From: Syntrophus sp964555065
Lineage (GTDB): Bacteria > Desulfobacterota > Syntrophia > Syntrophales > Syntrophaceae
Length of the DNA: 64,000 bases
Assembly: GCA_964555065.1 (NCBI GenBank)
Contig: CAZKRB010000001.1
Coordinates: 1 to 64,000 of the forward strand
Reading direction: 5' to 3'
Part shown: in pieces, positions 48,930 through 57,799 of the stretch
Layout: the number at the start of each line of letters is the position of its first letter
Numbering within the stretch: position 1 is the stretch's first letter
Made by a program: the position numbers and the translations under genes
Notes under the pieces: model-generated
The model's database searches: none
What the model was told of the DNA's origin: nothing
What the model saw: the letters and a program-made list of their open reading frames with translations, nothing else

Positions 48930-50084
48930 ATGAAAAATTTTGAATTCTATTGCCCGACGAGAATCGTTTTTGGAAAAGGCGCCATCGCCAAACTGAGTGA
49001 ATTAATCGATAAAAACAAAAAGGTCCTCATCCTGTCCGGCTGCGGTTCGGCAAAGGACAACGGAGTTTACGCGCAGGTTCTGGCGGCTTTGCAGGGGTAT
49101 CGTGTCGTGGAGTTCGGCGGGATTGAGCCGAATCCGAAATATGAAACGTGCATGGGCGCGGTCCGGCTGGCCAGGGAGGAAAAGGCGGATTTTCTGCTGG
49201 CTGTGGGCGGCGGCTCCGTTCTGGACGGATCGAAGTTCGTCGCCGCCGCAGTGAAATACGACGGTTCAGAACCCTATGACATCGTTGCCAAGGGCTTGCC
49301 CGTGAAAGAGGCGCTGCCTTTGGGCGACGTGATGACGCTGCCGGCAACGGGTTCGGAGATGAATGCCAACGCCGTCATCTCCAGGCTGGCCACGAATGAG
49401 AAACTGCCCTTTGCCTCTGAAAAAGTGTTTCCGCAATTTTCGATTCTCGATCCCCAGGTGACCTTCAGCCTCCCCTTGCAGCAGACGATCAACGGAGTGG
49501 TCGACACCTTTGTCCATGTGATGGAACTGTATGCGACCTACGACGTGAATACGCCGCTGCAGGACAGCTGGGCGCTTGGCCTGGTCAGAACCCTGCTGCA
49601 GGAAGCGCCGAAAGTCATCGAAAATCCAAATGATTATGATGCCAGATCGAATATCTTCTGGTGCGCGACCTGCGGACTGAATTACTGGCTGGCTCCGGGC
49701 GTCATCCAGGACTGGTCGACCCACATGATCGGCCATGAGCTGACGGCGCTCTACGGGATTGACCATGGGCAGAGCCTGGCGATTATCCTTCCTCGACTCT
49801 GGGAGAACCAGCGCGAAAACAAAGAGGGAAAACTGGCCAAGCTCGCCCGGGAGGTCTTCGGGGTCTGTGGGATCGAGGACGAGTTGGCCAGTGTTGTGGC
49901 GATCAGGAAAACGGAGGAGTTTTTCCGCTCCCTGGGAATGAAAACGAAACTGGCGGATTACGGGATCGATGCCAAAGAGGCGGCGGAAAAAATCAAGGAG
50001 CGCTTTGCCAAAAGAGGAGTCAAGTTCGGAGAGCGGGGATCCGTCACGGCTGAGGTCGCTAACGCGATTGTGCAGAATTCCTGA
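48930..50084 (+). CDS. Iron-containing alcohol dehydrogenase (YqhD-like)
   Basis: The 384-residue protein starts FEFYCPTRIVFGKGAI and has the nucleotide loop VGGGSVLDGSKFVAAA. The TLPATGSEMNANAVISR segment and histidine ligands in VDTFVHVMELY and STHMIGHELTALYGIDHGQSLAI complete the metal site. Family III dehydrogenases such as YqhD/BDH reduce aldehydes with NADPH. The start is well supported by AAGGAGCG. It ends in a terminator hairpin, so it is monocistronic. Confidence 0.92.
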   Translation: MKNFEFYCPTRIVFGKGAIAKLSELIDKNKKVLILSGCGSAKDNGVYAQVLAALQGYRVVEFGGIEPNPKYETCMGAVRLAREEKADFLLAVGGGSVLDGSKFVAAAVKYDGSEPYDIVAKGLPVKEALPLGDVMTLPATGSEMNANAVISRLATNEKLPFASEKVFPQFSILDPQVTFSLPLQQTINGVVDTFVHVMELYATYDVNTPLQDSWALGLVRTLLQEAPKVIENPNDYDARSNIFWCATCGLNYWLAPGVIQDWSTHMIGHELTALYGIDHGQSLAIILPRLWENQRENKEGKLAKLAREVFGVCGIEDELASVVAIRKTEEFFRSLGMKTKLADYGIDAKEAAEKIKERFAKRGVKFGERGSVTAEVANAIVQNS

Positions 50085-50106
50085 GAGCATCCCGCAACGC
50101 TTTTTT

Positions 50107-50143
50107 AAAGGAGAAGGAGGGAGCACTTTTCTTTCTCCTTTTT
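50107..50143 (+). terminator. Terminator after the alcohol dehydrogenase gene
   Basis: AAAGGAGAA (50107-50115) pairs with TTCTCCTTT (50133-50141), ending in a T-run of five bases that partly belongs to the stem. The loop is 17 bases, so it is weaker than the others here. Confidence 0.55.
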
Positions 50144-50346
50144 GGTTCATCCGGTTAATGCATACTTTTAGAGAATTTCTTTCTTCCTCCTACTCGTTCA
50201 TTTTGACCCTGTCGAGGCGGAGCAAGATTTCAAATACAAAGTTGTATGAAAGAACTCTGGTGCATGTTATTGAGTATAGGTTGAAACGTGCGTCGCCTCA
50301 GCAGCCAATTTTCCAGCCAAGCACCATCCATCCTCCTTTCATGAAT

Positions 50347-50938
50347 TCACCATCGAATGTCAAGATCATTCAGTTTAGCATTAATATATTTGAGCCCACG
50401 TGAGAATCGTGGACCATTCGGATAGCCGGGCGAGACGGATGCTTTGTAGGTCGGTAAAATTTTGAGAATATTTTTGCCCTCCTTCAGGACGATCTCTTTC
50501 TCAAGAATAACATCAGATACAGGAACAGCGATCGACACTCGATGTTTACCGGGTTCAAGTAAGATCATTTTTTTAAATTATATTTCCATCCAGTCCCTGC
50601 TTCAGGATTATTCCTAGCATCACCTGTCAAATCCTCCAGAACTGGTTCATCCGACATAACAATTGTCTGACCATCGATATTCAAGACGGTTGTGTATGGC
50701 GGATCGGTATGCTTGGCATAACTGCCGATGAAATGGTACTTGAGAAGTTTTTTACCTGGAATTCGACCTGAAGCAACGACTTGCCTGGGATTTCGGCTTG
50801 CGAAAGCGGAACTTCTTGGAAGACATTCTGGCGCGAACTTGATGATATTTCCGCAATTATCTCTCGATTGCTTGCACATCCGACAATTAGAATATTCAGC
50901 ACAACAAATACAAGGATCCTCATTGTCAATCTTTTCAT
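50347..50938 (-). pseudogene. Lipoprotein gene interrupted by two -1 frame changes at A-runs
   Basis: The first frame encodes MKRLTMRILVFVVLNILIVGCASNR cut here as a signal and lipobox (LIVGC), then continues to LLQVEFQVKN. The frame changes by -1 at A-AAA-AAC (50747-50753) and continues LLKYHFIGSYAKHTDPPYTTV to WKYNLKK. It changes by -1 again at A-AAA-AAA (50568-50574) to MILLEPGKHRVSIAVPV, ending LNDLDIRW. The joined product would be 197 residues, a lipoprotein with a PEGA-like C-terminus (EPGKHRVSIAV, EKEIVLKEGKN). It follows the PII-like gene of the efflux operon by 47 bases. It may be a pseudogene, a sequencing artefact or frameshifted. Confidence 0.6.
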
Positions 50939-50985
50939 ATGACCTTGTTCCATCTGTAAAATTAATAGTTAAGTCCGACAGACTC

Positions 50986-51327
50986 CTAGATGGCGATTTT
51001 TCCCCTCTCATTTGTTCTTATCTTCACAACATCTTCAACAGGACTAACGAATATCTTTCCGTCTCCAGCATTGCCGGTGTGGGAAAATTTCTGGATTATA
51101 TGGACCACTTCCTCAACCATTTCATCATTGACAACCACTTCCATTTTTATGCGCGGAACAAATTCCACCATTTCATAAATGATCTTATCTGTGGAGTTCT
51201 TTGCCCTGCCTTTGCCGAATCCCTTGATTTCTGAAACCGTCACACCGGGTAGACTATCAATATGTTGTAGTGCCTCGATTACATCCAGTAACTTGGACCG
51301 TCGAAATATGGCTTTGATTTCTTTCAT
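50986..51327 (-). CDS. PII-like signal protein in a metal-efflux operon
   Basis: The 113-residue protein has the PII fold: MKEIKAIFRRSKLLDVIEAL, the T-loop region GVTVSEIKGFGKGRAKNSTDKIIYEMVEF, VPRIKMEVVVNDEMVEEVVHIIQKF and the C-terminal GDGKIFVSPVEDVVKIRTNERG. The B-loop TGNAGDGKIFV is well kept. The T-loop is changed and lacks the usual uridylylated Tyr51 context, so classic GlnB nitrogen sensing is unlikely. It lies 24 bases after the CusA-type gene; PII-like proteins next to heavy-metal RND pumps are a known genomic association whose ligand is unclear. Confidence 0.85.
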   Translation of the reverse strand: MKEIKAIFRRSKLLDVIEALQHIDSLPGVTVSEIKGFGKGRAKNSTDKIIYEMVEFVPRIKMEVVVNDEMVEEVVHIIQKFSHTGNAGDGKIFVSPVEDVVKIRTNERGKIAI

Positions 51328-51351
51328 GTCATACTCCCTTAAAGTGATTTT

Positions 51352-54300
51352 TTACATTTCCGCTTCTTCGCGTCTCTTCTCAAGCCAACTGTAGACTGAA
51401 GGAATGATTAACAGCGTGAGCATGGTGGAGGTAATAAGCCCCCCCACAACAACGGTCGCCAGCGGTCTCTGAACTTCCGAGCCTGTGCCACCGGCAAACA
51501 GCATTGGGATCAAGCTGAAGATCGCAATTGAGGCGGTCATCAGTACTGGGCGCAGGCGGTCGGTACATCCCCTCCTTATGGCTTCATCGAGGGCCAGACC
51601 GTCTTCTCGCAGCTGGGAAATACGCGACACCAGCACCAGCCCATTCAGCACGGCAACGCCGAACAGGACCACGAAGCCGACAGAGGCGGGAACAGACAGG
51701 TATTGTCCTGAAAGAAAAAGGGCAAAGACACCGCCGATCAGCGCAAACGGTAGATTGGAAATGACCAACAGCGCAAGGCGGATCGAGCGGAAGGTGGCAT
51801 AGAGAAGCAGCAGGATCAGACCGATTGCCACCGGGCCGATGATCATCAACTTGTTCATCGCCCGTTGCTGGTTTTCGAACTGCCCGCCCCAGGTCAGGTA
51901 ATAACCAGGAGGGAGCTTGATCTTACTCTGGATTTTCTGCTTCGCCTCAGCTACAAAACTGCCAATATCCCTGCCGGTTACGTTCACCTCGATCCCAATT
52001 CGCCGAATGCCGTCCTGACGGCTGATTTGCACCGGTCCTTCGATCATCTTTACCTCCGCCAACTGTTCAAGCGGCACATTGATGCCCGTTTTGGTGGTGA
52101 TCAGCAGGTTTTTGATCGCCTCCAGAGAGTTTCGCTTTTCCTCCGGCAGACGCACGGTGATGTCAAAATTCCGGTTCTGTTCGTAAAATTTGGAAGCCGA
52201 TTTTCCGGCAACCGCGATTTCGATCACTTTCTGCACGTCGCTGATGTTCAGTCCATAGCGGGCAATTTTAGAGCGGTCGATGTTGACGGTCAGGTAAGGT
52301 TGCCCGGAAACCTTTTCTGCATTCAGGTCTGTCCCCCCTCTTACGGTGGAAAGGACTTTGGCTATTTCTGCCGATTTCTCACTGAGCACGTCAATATCTT
52401 CACCGAACAGTTTGACAATCAGTTGAGCGCGGGTTCCGGCGACGAGTTCATCGATCCGGCACTGGATCGGTTGACTGAAGCCAAAACTGATCCCCGCCAC
52501 CGATTCCAGTGATTTGCGCATCTCATTGATCAGATCTTCTTTTGAAATATCCCTCTTCCATTGATTCTTCGGCTTGAATATCCCCACATATCCGGTTTTA
52601 TCCGTTCCTCGTGTGTCCAGGGCAACACCGGTCTGACCCGTGCGGGAGACGACAACGTCCAGTTCATCGAATTTTTTCAACTTCATCGCCGCCAGCTGGT
52701 TCACTTCCATCGCCTTCGTCAGCGAAACGCCGGGCAGCATGGCGACATCCATGTCGAACGAACCTTCATCCATGGTGGGGATAAATTCGGTTCCCAATTT
52801 TGTCACCAGAAGCAGGGATAAGATCAGGAATCCCCCGGCAATGCTCAAGATCACTTTTTTCCTGTTTATGGCATATTCCAGGAGAGGCAGGTATATCTCC
52901 TTTGCCTTTCGCATGATTGCGCTTTCCTTTTCCGGATGAGGCTTCAGGAAGAGGGCACAGAGAACCGGGATGACAAAGATGGAAAGCAAGAGTGAGGCAA
53001 GCAATGCAATAGCAACGGTAATCGCCAGGGGGCCGAACATCTTTCCTTCAATCCCTTCCAGGGACAGGATCGGGATAAAGGTAATGGCAATGATCAGCTC
53101 ACCGAACACACTGGGCTTTCTGACTTCCATCACAGCTTTCAGTACTGTAAACGTAGGAGAGTGGTTGCGGCCTTCTTCGCTCAGATGGCGCTGGACATTC
53201 TCAACCTGAATGATGGTCGTATCGATGATCATGCCGATGGAAATCGCCAAACCGCCCAGGGACATCAGATTGGCGCTGATCCCTGAGACTTTCATGATGA
53301 TGAAAGTTCCCAGCAGCGACAGCGGCAGGGCGAGCAACACCACCAGACTTCCCCGGATACTGTTCAGCAGCAGATACAGTACGATCAACACTAGGATGGA
53401 GCCCTCGATCAGAGACTTATTGACCGTGTCGACACTGGCGCTGACAATGCCGCTCCGGTCATAATACGGGACTATTTTGATGCCGTCCGGCAGCATATTC
53501 TTGTTGTTGATCTCATTGACCTTCTCTTTGACCCGGTTCACGACCTCGCGGCTGTTTTCTCCGCGCAGCATCATGACAATGCCGCCGACCGCCTCGTCTT
53601 TACCGTTTTTCATCGCTGCGCCCATGCGTACCGCTTCGCCGACCCTTACCTGGGCAACGTCTCTCACGTACGTTGGGGTGCCGTCCGCTGACTTGAGGAC
53701 GATGTTCTCAATGTCGCTGATGTCCCTGATCAGGCCAACGCCGCGAACGATGTATTGATCGGTACCCTGCTCAAGAATATTGCCGCCGACGTTTTCATTG
53801 TTACTGCCAATGGCCGAATAGACGTCGTCTACCGTCAAGGCATGCTGCAGCAGTTTTTCCGGCGAGACGATGACCTGGTACTGTTTGAAGTAACCGCCGA
53901 AGGAATTGATTTCATTTACCCCGGCAACACTCTTCAACTGCGGCGTGATGATCCACTCCTGAAGAGTTCTGAGGTTGGTCAGGTAGGCGGTTTTCTGTTG
54001 CGGGTCCTGAGGCATCTTTCCTTCGAGGGTGTACTGATAGATTTCCCCCATGGCGGTGCCGATTGGTCCCATGGTCACTTCCACCCCCTGTGGAACCTGC
54101 TCCTTTGCTTCGGCTAAGCGCTCAAACACCAACTGCCGCGCAAAATAGATGTCTACCTTATCCTTGAAAACAAGGGTGACGATGGATAGACCAAACTTGG
54201 TTACGGAGCGCATCTGTTCGATATCCGGCAAGCCGCGCATGGCCATCTCAATCGGATAGGTGACGTTGCGCTCGATCTCTATTGCGGATAATCCATCGGC

Positions 54301-54456
54301 GTGACTGATCACTTCGACCTGGATGTTGGTTACATCCGGAAAGGCGTCAATTGGAAGCTTCAGATAGGAATAGGCCCCGAAAACGACCAGCAGAAGGGAG
54401 AAGAAGATGACCACTCCTTTCTGCTTCAGCGAATAGGTCATGATTTTCTCTAACAT
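51352..54456 (-). CDS. Heavy-metal efflux RND pump (CusA/CzcA family)
   Basis: The 1034-residue inner-membrane antiporter has twelve expected membrane helices and two large periplasmic loops. Recognisable parts are GVVIFFSLLLVVFGAYSYLKLPIDAFPDVTN, the helix-4 motif IGMIIDTTIIQVENVQRHL (acidic residue of the proton path), ERPLGPLA-like MFGPLAITVAIALLAS, and the C-terminal GLVLVSRI and MLFAGGTGSEVQRPLA. CusA exports Cu/Ag and CzcA exports Zn/Co/Cd; the helix-4 motif does not settle which. It overlaps cusB-type by one base (TGATG). Confidence 0.93.
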   Translation of the reverse strand: MLEKIMTYSLKQKGVVIFFSLLLVVFGAYSYLKLPIDAFPDVTNIQVEVISHADGLSAIEIERNVTYPIEMAMRGLPDIEQMRSVTKFGLSIVTLVFKDKVDIYFARQLVFERLAEAKEQVPQGVEVTMGPIGTAMGEIYQYTLEGKMPQDPQQKTAYLTNLRTLQEWIITPQLKSVAGVNEINSFGGYFKQYQVIVSPEKLLQHALTVDDVYSAIGSNNENVGGNILEQGTDQYIVRGVGLIRDISDIENIVLKSADGTPTYVRDVAQVRVGEAVRMGAAMKNGKDEAVGGIVMMLRGENSREVVNRVKEKVNEINNKNMLPDGIKIVPYYDRSGIVSASVDTVNKSLIEGSILVLIVLYLLLNSIRGSLVVLLALPLSLLGTFIIMKVSGISANLMSLGGLAISIGMIIDTTIIQVENVQRHLSEEGRNHSPTFTVLKAVMEVRKPSVFGELIIAITFIPILSLEGIEGKMFGPLAITVAIALLASLLLSIFVIPVLCALFLKPHPEKESAIMRKAKEIYLPLLEYAINRKKVILSIAGGFLILSLLLVTKLGTEFIPTMDEGSFDMDVAMLPGVSLTKAMEVNQLAAMKLKKFDELDVVVSRTGQTGVALDTRGTDKTGYVGIFKPKNQWKRDISKEDLINEMRKSLESVAGISFGFSQPIQCRIDELVAGTRAQLIVKLFGEDIDVLSEKSAEIAKVLSTVRGGTDLNAEKVSGQPYLTVNIDRSKIARYGLNISDVQKVIEIAVAGKSASKFYEQNRNFDITVRLPEEKRNSLEAIKNLLITTKTGINVPLEQLAEVKMIEGPVQISRQDGIRRIGIEVNVTGRDIGSFVAEAKQKIQSKIKLPPGYYLTWGGQFENQQRAMNKLMIIGPVAIGLILLLLYATFRSIRLALLVISNLPFALIGGVFALFLSGQYLSVPASVGFVVLFGVAVLNGLVLVSRISQLREDGLALDEAIRRGCTDRLRPVLMTASIAIFSLIPMLFAGGTGSEVQRPLATVVVGGLITSTMLTLLIIPSVYSWLEKRREEAEM

Positions 54457-55667
54457 CAGTGTTCATCACCCTCCAATTCGCCTTTTTTCACTTCCGACTT
54501 CAGGATGAACCCGCCCTTGACGGCATAGCGCTCTCCTTCCCTGAGGCCGTCCGTCACTGCCACCATGCCGCCGTGAGCCCGGCCTAACGTTACCGGACGC
54601 TGCATGAATTCCGTGCCGTTTTCCGTAATAAACAGCACCTTCTCTCCGCCGAGCTCTTGCACGGCCTCTTCGGGCACAGCCAGGACTGGAGGCGCATCGT
54701 CCGCCAGTGCCAGTTCAATCGCGGCGAACATTTCCGGCTTCAGCTTACGTTCAGGATTGGCGACCTCTATCCGCGCCTTGACCGTACGTGAGGCTTCATT
54801 CACCAGGTCGGCGATATAGGTGACCCGCCCCTTCAATTTAAGGTTTGGGAATGCGCCGACGGTGACAATTGCGGTCTGACCCCGATGAACCTTGGCAAGA
54901 TCCTTTTCGTTGATGTCCACCATGACCCAGACTGACGAGAGATCTGCTACGGTATAAAGACTCTTGGAGGGGTCGGCGAGCTCGCCGACGATCGCATGTT
55001 TTTCGGTAATGGTGCCACGGATTGGAGAGCGGACCTGAAGGAAAGGCTTTTTATGCCTTTCCTTTTTGAAATCGGGCAGTGGGAAACCATAAAGCGCCAG
55101 GCGTTCTTCATCGGTGTGCAGCTCTGTTTGAGCGGTTTTGAAGTCGGTTTCCGCCTGGAGGATCTCCTTGCGGGCCGCGATCTTCTTCTCAACCAAGGCC
55201 TTGATCCGTTCCATATTGGATTGGGCCAGGCCGAGTTTGGTCTTTGACTGATGGTAGCGGTTGAGTGCTTCCCCAAGTTCAACGCTATCCAAGGTAGCCA
55301 GAACTTGTCCTGCGGCAACGCCATCGCCCAGCGATGCCTGAACAGCCACGATCTTGCCGCTGATGCGCGGCGATACATGGGCAATCCGGTCGGCATTGAC
55401 TTCTATTTTCCCTGTGGCGCTTATCACTCCGGCCAAGTGCTGTTTTGTAGCGAGGGCAACGATCACGCCATTCTGTTCCTGCATCTCGGCGGTCATCGTG
55501 ACTTTGCCCTCACCATGATCGCCAGCCTTGTCGCCCTCATGGCCGGTCTCCTTCTTTTCCGTCTGCTCGCCGCTCCCACCACTTGTTAACTGGCTGAAAC
55601 GATAGATAAGGCCACCTCCTAAAGCGATGACAAGAATAATGCCTATCAGGATTCCTTTCTTGTTCAC
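54456..55667 (-). CDS. RND efflux membrane-fusion protein (CusB/CzcB family)
   Basis: The 403-residue periplasmic adaptor has an N-terminal anchor (GILIGIILVIALGGGLIY) and a His/Glu/Asp-rich stretch (GHEGDKAGDHGEG) that may bind metal. Barrel-sandwich and lipoyl-like parts follow (VSPRISGKIVAVQASLGDGVAAGQVLATLDS and its partner FLQVRSPIRGTITEKHAIVGE), with a helical hairpin and C-terminal domains (VPEEAVQELGGEKVLFITENG). It links the RND pump to the outer-membrane channel. It overlaps the TolC-type gene by four bases and CusA by one. Confidence 0.93.
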   Translation of the reverse strand: MNKKGILIGIILVIALGGGLIYRFSQLTSGGSGEQTEKKETGHEGDKAGDHGEGKVTMTAEMQEQNGVIVALATKQHLAGVISATGKIEVNADRIAHVSPRISGKIVAVQASLGDGVAAGQVLATLDSVELGEALNRYHQSKTKLGLAQSNMERIKALVEKKIAARKEILQAETDFKTAQTELHTDEERLALYGFPLPDFKKERHKKPFLQVRSPIRGTITEKHAIVGELADPSKSLYTVADLSSVWVMVDINEKDLAKVHRGQTAIVTVGAFPNLKLKGRVTYIADLVNEASRTVKARIEVANPERKLKPEMFAAIELALADDAPPVLAVPEEAVQELGGEKVLFITENGTEFMQRPVTLGRAHGGMVAVTDGLREGERYAVKGGFILKSEVKKGELEGDEH

Positions 55668-56965
55668 TCTGCACCTCCGGGAAGTTTTGTTGCTGTTGAA
55701 GCCTCAAGCCTTGTGATGGCCGTTTGACGTTCATAAAGAGCCGTCTGGTAGCTGTCGTTTACCTCAAAGAATTTTTTTTGCTCCTGAATGACGGCGAGAA
55801 TGCCGACCTCGCCAAGGCGATAGGCTTCCATGGTCAGGTTCAGGTTTTCCTCAAGCTGGGGAATGATGTCGCCCTTGTAGAGCGCAAGAACACGATCGGC
55901 ATTCTGAAAGCTGGCGTAAGCCGTCTCGACTTCCCGTTCGACATTCCTCACGGTTGCCGCCAAGCGGCTTTCGGCGATGTTTCGCTTGGACCTGGCCTCT
56001 CCAACCCCGGCCTGATTTCTGTCAAACAAGGGGATCGGTATCGACAGCTTCACGCCGATGGTGTGAGCGGTGTCCTTGCCTTCTTTGCCGCCGATTTCCA
56101 TGGATGAAGTGTCGCGACTAACCGCTAGACCAGCGGTAAGATTGGGAACCCCCTCGGCGTGGGCAAGGGCGATGTCCGCTTCGCCCCGGCTTTTTTCAGC
56201 CTCCAGGGCTTTGAGATCCGGACGTTGTTCGTATGCAAGCTGTTTCAGATCAGCCAGTGTTTTGCTCAGCTGAATTGCGGATTCAAGACTTCCGGAAATC
56301 GAAGGATGTTTGTCAAGCGAGAGTCCCATGAGTGTTTCAAGTTTTACCTGGTTCTGTAGCAGATTTTTTGCCGCATCACTCTTGGCGCCTTCGCTCCGTG
56401 CCAGCTCAACCTTGACAAGATTCATCTCTAATTCAGGAATGTCGCCCGCTGACAAACGCTCCCTGGCTACGTCAAGAAGCTGCCTGTTCAGCTCAATGGA
56501 ACGCTCGGCCAGGGCGATCCGCTTTTCCGCCAGGATGACATCATAAAAAGCAGTCCTCACCTCTTCGCGAAGCACCCGTTCTTTGTCGGCCAGCCGCCAT
56601 CGGTACATTTCCAGTTCCCCTTCAGCAACGGCCATCCGCTTATCCCTTTTCCCCGAAAGCGAAAACTCCTGCGATATCCTTATCGACAGATTGTTTTCGT
56701 CCTTGCTGCCGGTCAAAGCGCCGGTGCCCCCTTCCAGCTCAAGAGTGGGGTTCGGTAGGAGTCCGGCTCTTGCTTTGCCGGCGTCGTGGATACCTTTTTC
56801 TTCACGAAACGACTTGAGGTCGCCATTATTCTGTAACGAATATTCGATGACCTCAGGCAGCACGAAGGCCTGCTCTGCCGCCAGCAATGGACTTGACGAC
56901 AATAAAATACATAGGATTCCGGGCACCAGGAGGAACGCTCCTCGTGCAAATTTCGTTGTTCCCAA
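55664..56965 (-). CDS. Outer-membrane efflux protein (TolC/CzcC family)
   Basis: The 433-residue protein has a signal peptide (GAFLLVPGILCILLSSSPLLAA) and two TolC-type repeats of long helices: LPEVIEYSLQNNGDLKSFREEKG, ARAGLLPNPTLELEGG, and later VGEARSKRNIAESRLAATVRNVEREVETAYASFQNAD with YRLGEVGILAVIQEQKKFFEV. It forms the outer-membrane exit of the metal pump. The start is TTG at 56963-56965, eight bases after GGGAGG. It overlaps the CusB-type gene by four bases. Confidence 0.9.
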   Translation of the reverse strand: MGTTKFARGAFLLVPGILCILLSSSPLLAAEQAFVLPEVIEYSLQNNGDLKSFREEKGIHDAGKARAGLLPNPTLELEGGTGALTGSKDENNLSIRISQEFSLSGKRDKRMAVAEGELEMYRWRLADKERVLREEVRTAFYDVILAEKRIALAERSIELNRQLLDVARERLSAGDIPELEMNLVKVELARSEGAKSDAAKNLLQNQVKLETLMGLSLDKHPSISGSLESAIQLSKTLADLKQLAYEQRPDLKALEAEKSRGEADIALAHAEGVPNLTAGLAVSRDTSSMEIGGKEGKDTAHTIGVKLSIPIPLFDRNQAGVGEARSKRNIAESRLAATVRNVEREVETAYASFQNADRVLALYKGDIIPQLEENLNLTMEAYRLGEVGILAVIQEQKKFFEVNDSYQTALYERQTAITRLEASTATKLPGGAE

Positions 56966-57087
56966 AGGAATAACCTCCCTTGTTCAGTTTTGAATGATGA
57001 ATTGTAAAACCGTTGAGATCGCACCATGGCGAGCAGAGAAGGTACATTTATCCCTTAATCAGGACGAACGACTTCCCTCGCGGCGCT

Positions 57088-57435
57088 CTAGGCTAGTGTT
57101 CTGGGAGGAATAAACTTGGGAAAATAAACTTCCGGTAAATGCTTAAAGGGGTCAAACGCATTCAGAGCCAATATGGTGGGACTATAGACGAGTTGGAATG
57201 ATTGAACCATAAGGGGAGCATGGCAAGCGCACGTGACGCAATTATTACAGCCATCGTAATCATGATTCTGTTCGAGCGGGGAACAAGGAGCTTGGTGAGG
57301 ATTGGATATTTCGGTAAGCGATACTTGATCGCTTGCTCCTGAAAGAGGCATGGCATGCACACCATCGACTGCAATGGTCAGCATAACCACCAAAATAAGC
57401 CATGAAATAGGTTTTAAACAGAGTAAGTTCCTCAT
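57088..57435 (-). CDS. Small secreted Cys/His-rich protein at the head of the efflux operon
   Basis: The 115-residue protein has a signal peptide (ISWLILVVMLTIAVDGVHA). The mature part carries the cluster CNNCVTCACHAPL (about 66-79) plus an earlier PCSPLEQNHDYDG, a candidate metal-binding patch. It resembles DUF2946-type small periplasmic proteins found beside metal efflux genes. It precedes the TolC-type gene by 122 bases on the same strand. The only good promoter ends about five bases before its ATG, so the mRNA may be nearly leaderless. Confidence 0.7.
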   Translation of the reverse strand: MRNLLCLKPISWLILVVMLTIAVDGVHAMPLSGASDQVSLTEISNPHQAPCSPLEQNHDYDGCNNCVTCACHAPLMVQSFQLVYSPTILALNAFDPFKHLPEVYFPKFIPPRTLA

Positions 57436-57446
57436 GATTAAGAGCG

Positions 57447-57475
57447 CTATAACAAAAGGCTTTAATCATAGTCAA
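57447..57475 (-). promoter_or_regulatory. Promoter of the metal-efflux operon
   Basis: Minus-strand TTGACT, 17 bases, TTATAG. Transcription would start near 57440, only about five bases before the ATG of the Cys/His-rich gene. No regulator gene of MerR or CopY type is adjacent. Confidence 0.55.
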
Positions 57476-57799
57476 GAATGATTTCTTCCCCAGCCTAAGG
57501 TGGTTTGAAAACAGATCCTGCAAGCCGGCTCCGAGGACCCACTCCCCCTCATCTCATACGAAGCCTCCTGACTCACTTAACAAAAGAAATTTGCTACACA
57601 ATTGCATTCCCCACAAATCTCGCTTTCAATAAATAATCCGCAATCTCTCGGCAAAATTGCAGGTGAGGATAAGTAGATGGAAGTGTTGTCAACAACAATT
57701 CATTTTGTTTCTTTTCTTGAATCAAAAGTACGCACCAACAGGATGAGCCTCATCTTTCATAGGTTCCCGGCGGGGGGCACTCCAGGGTTGCCACCCTGC
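57476..57799. other. Intergenic region downstream of the antiporter gene
   Basis: About 320 AT-rich bases between the end of the antiporter gene and the efflux promoter. I see no gene and no clear terminator for the antiporter. Confidence 0.4.
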
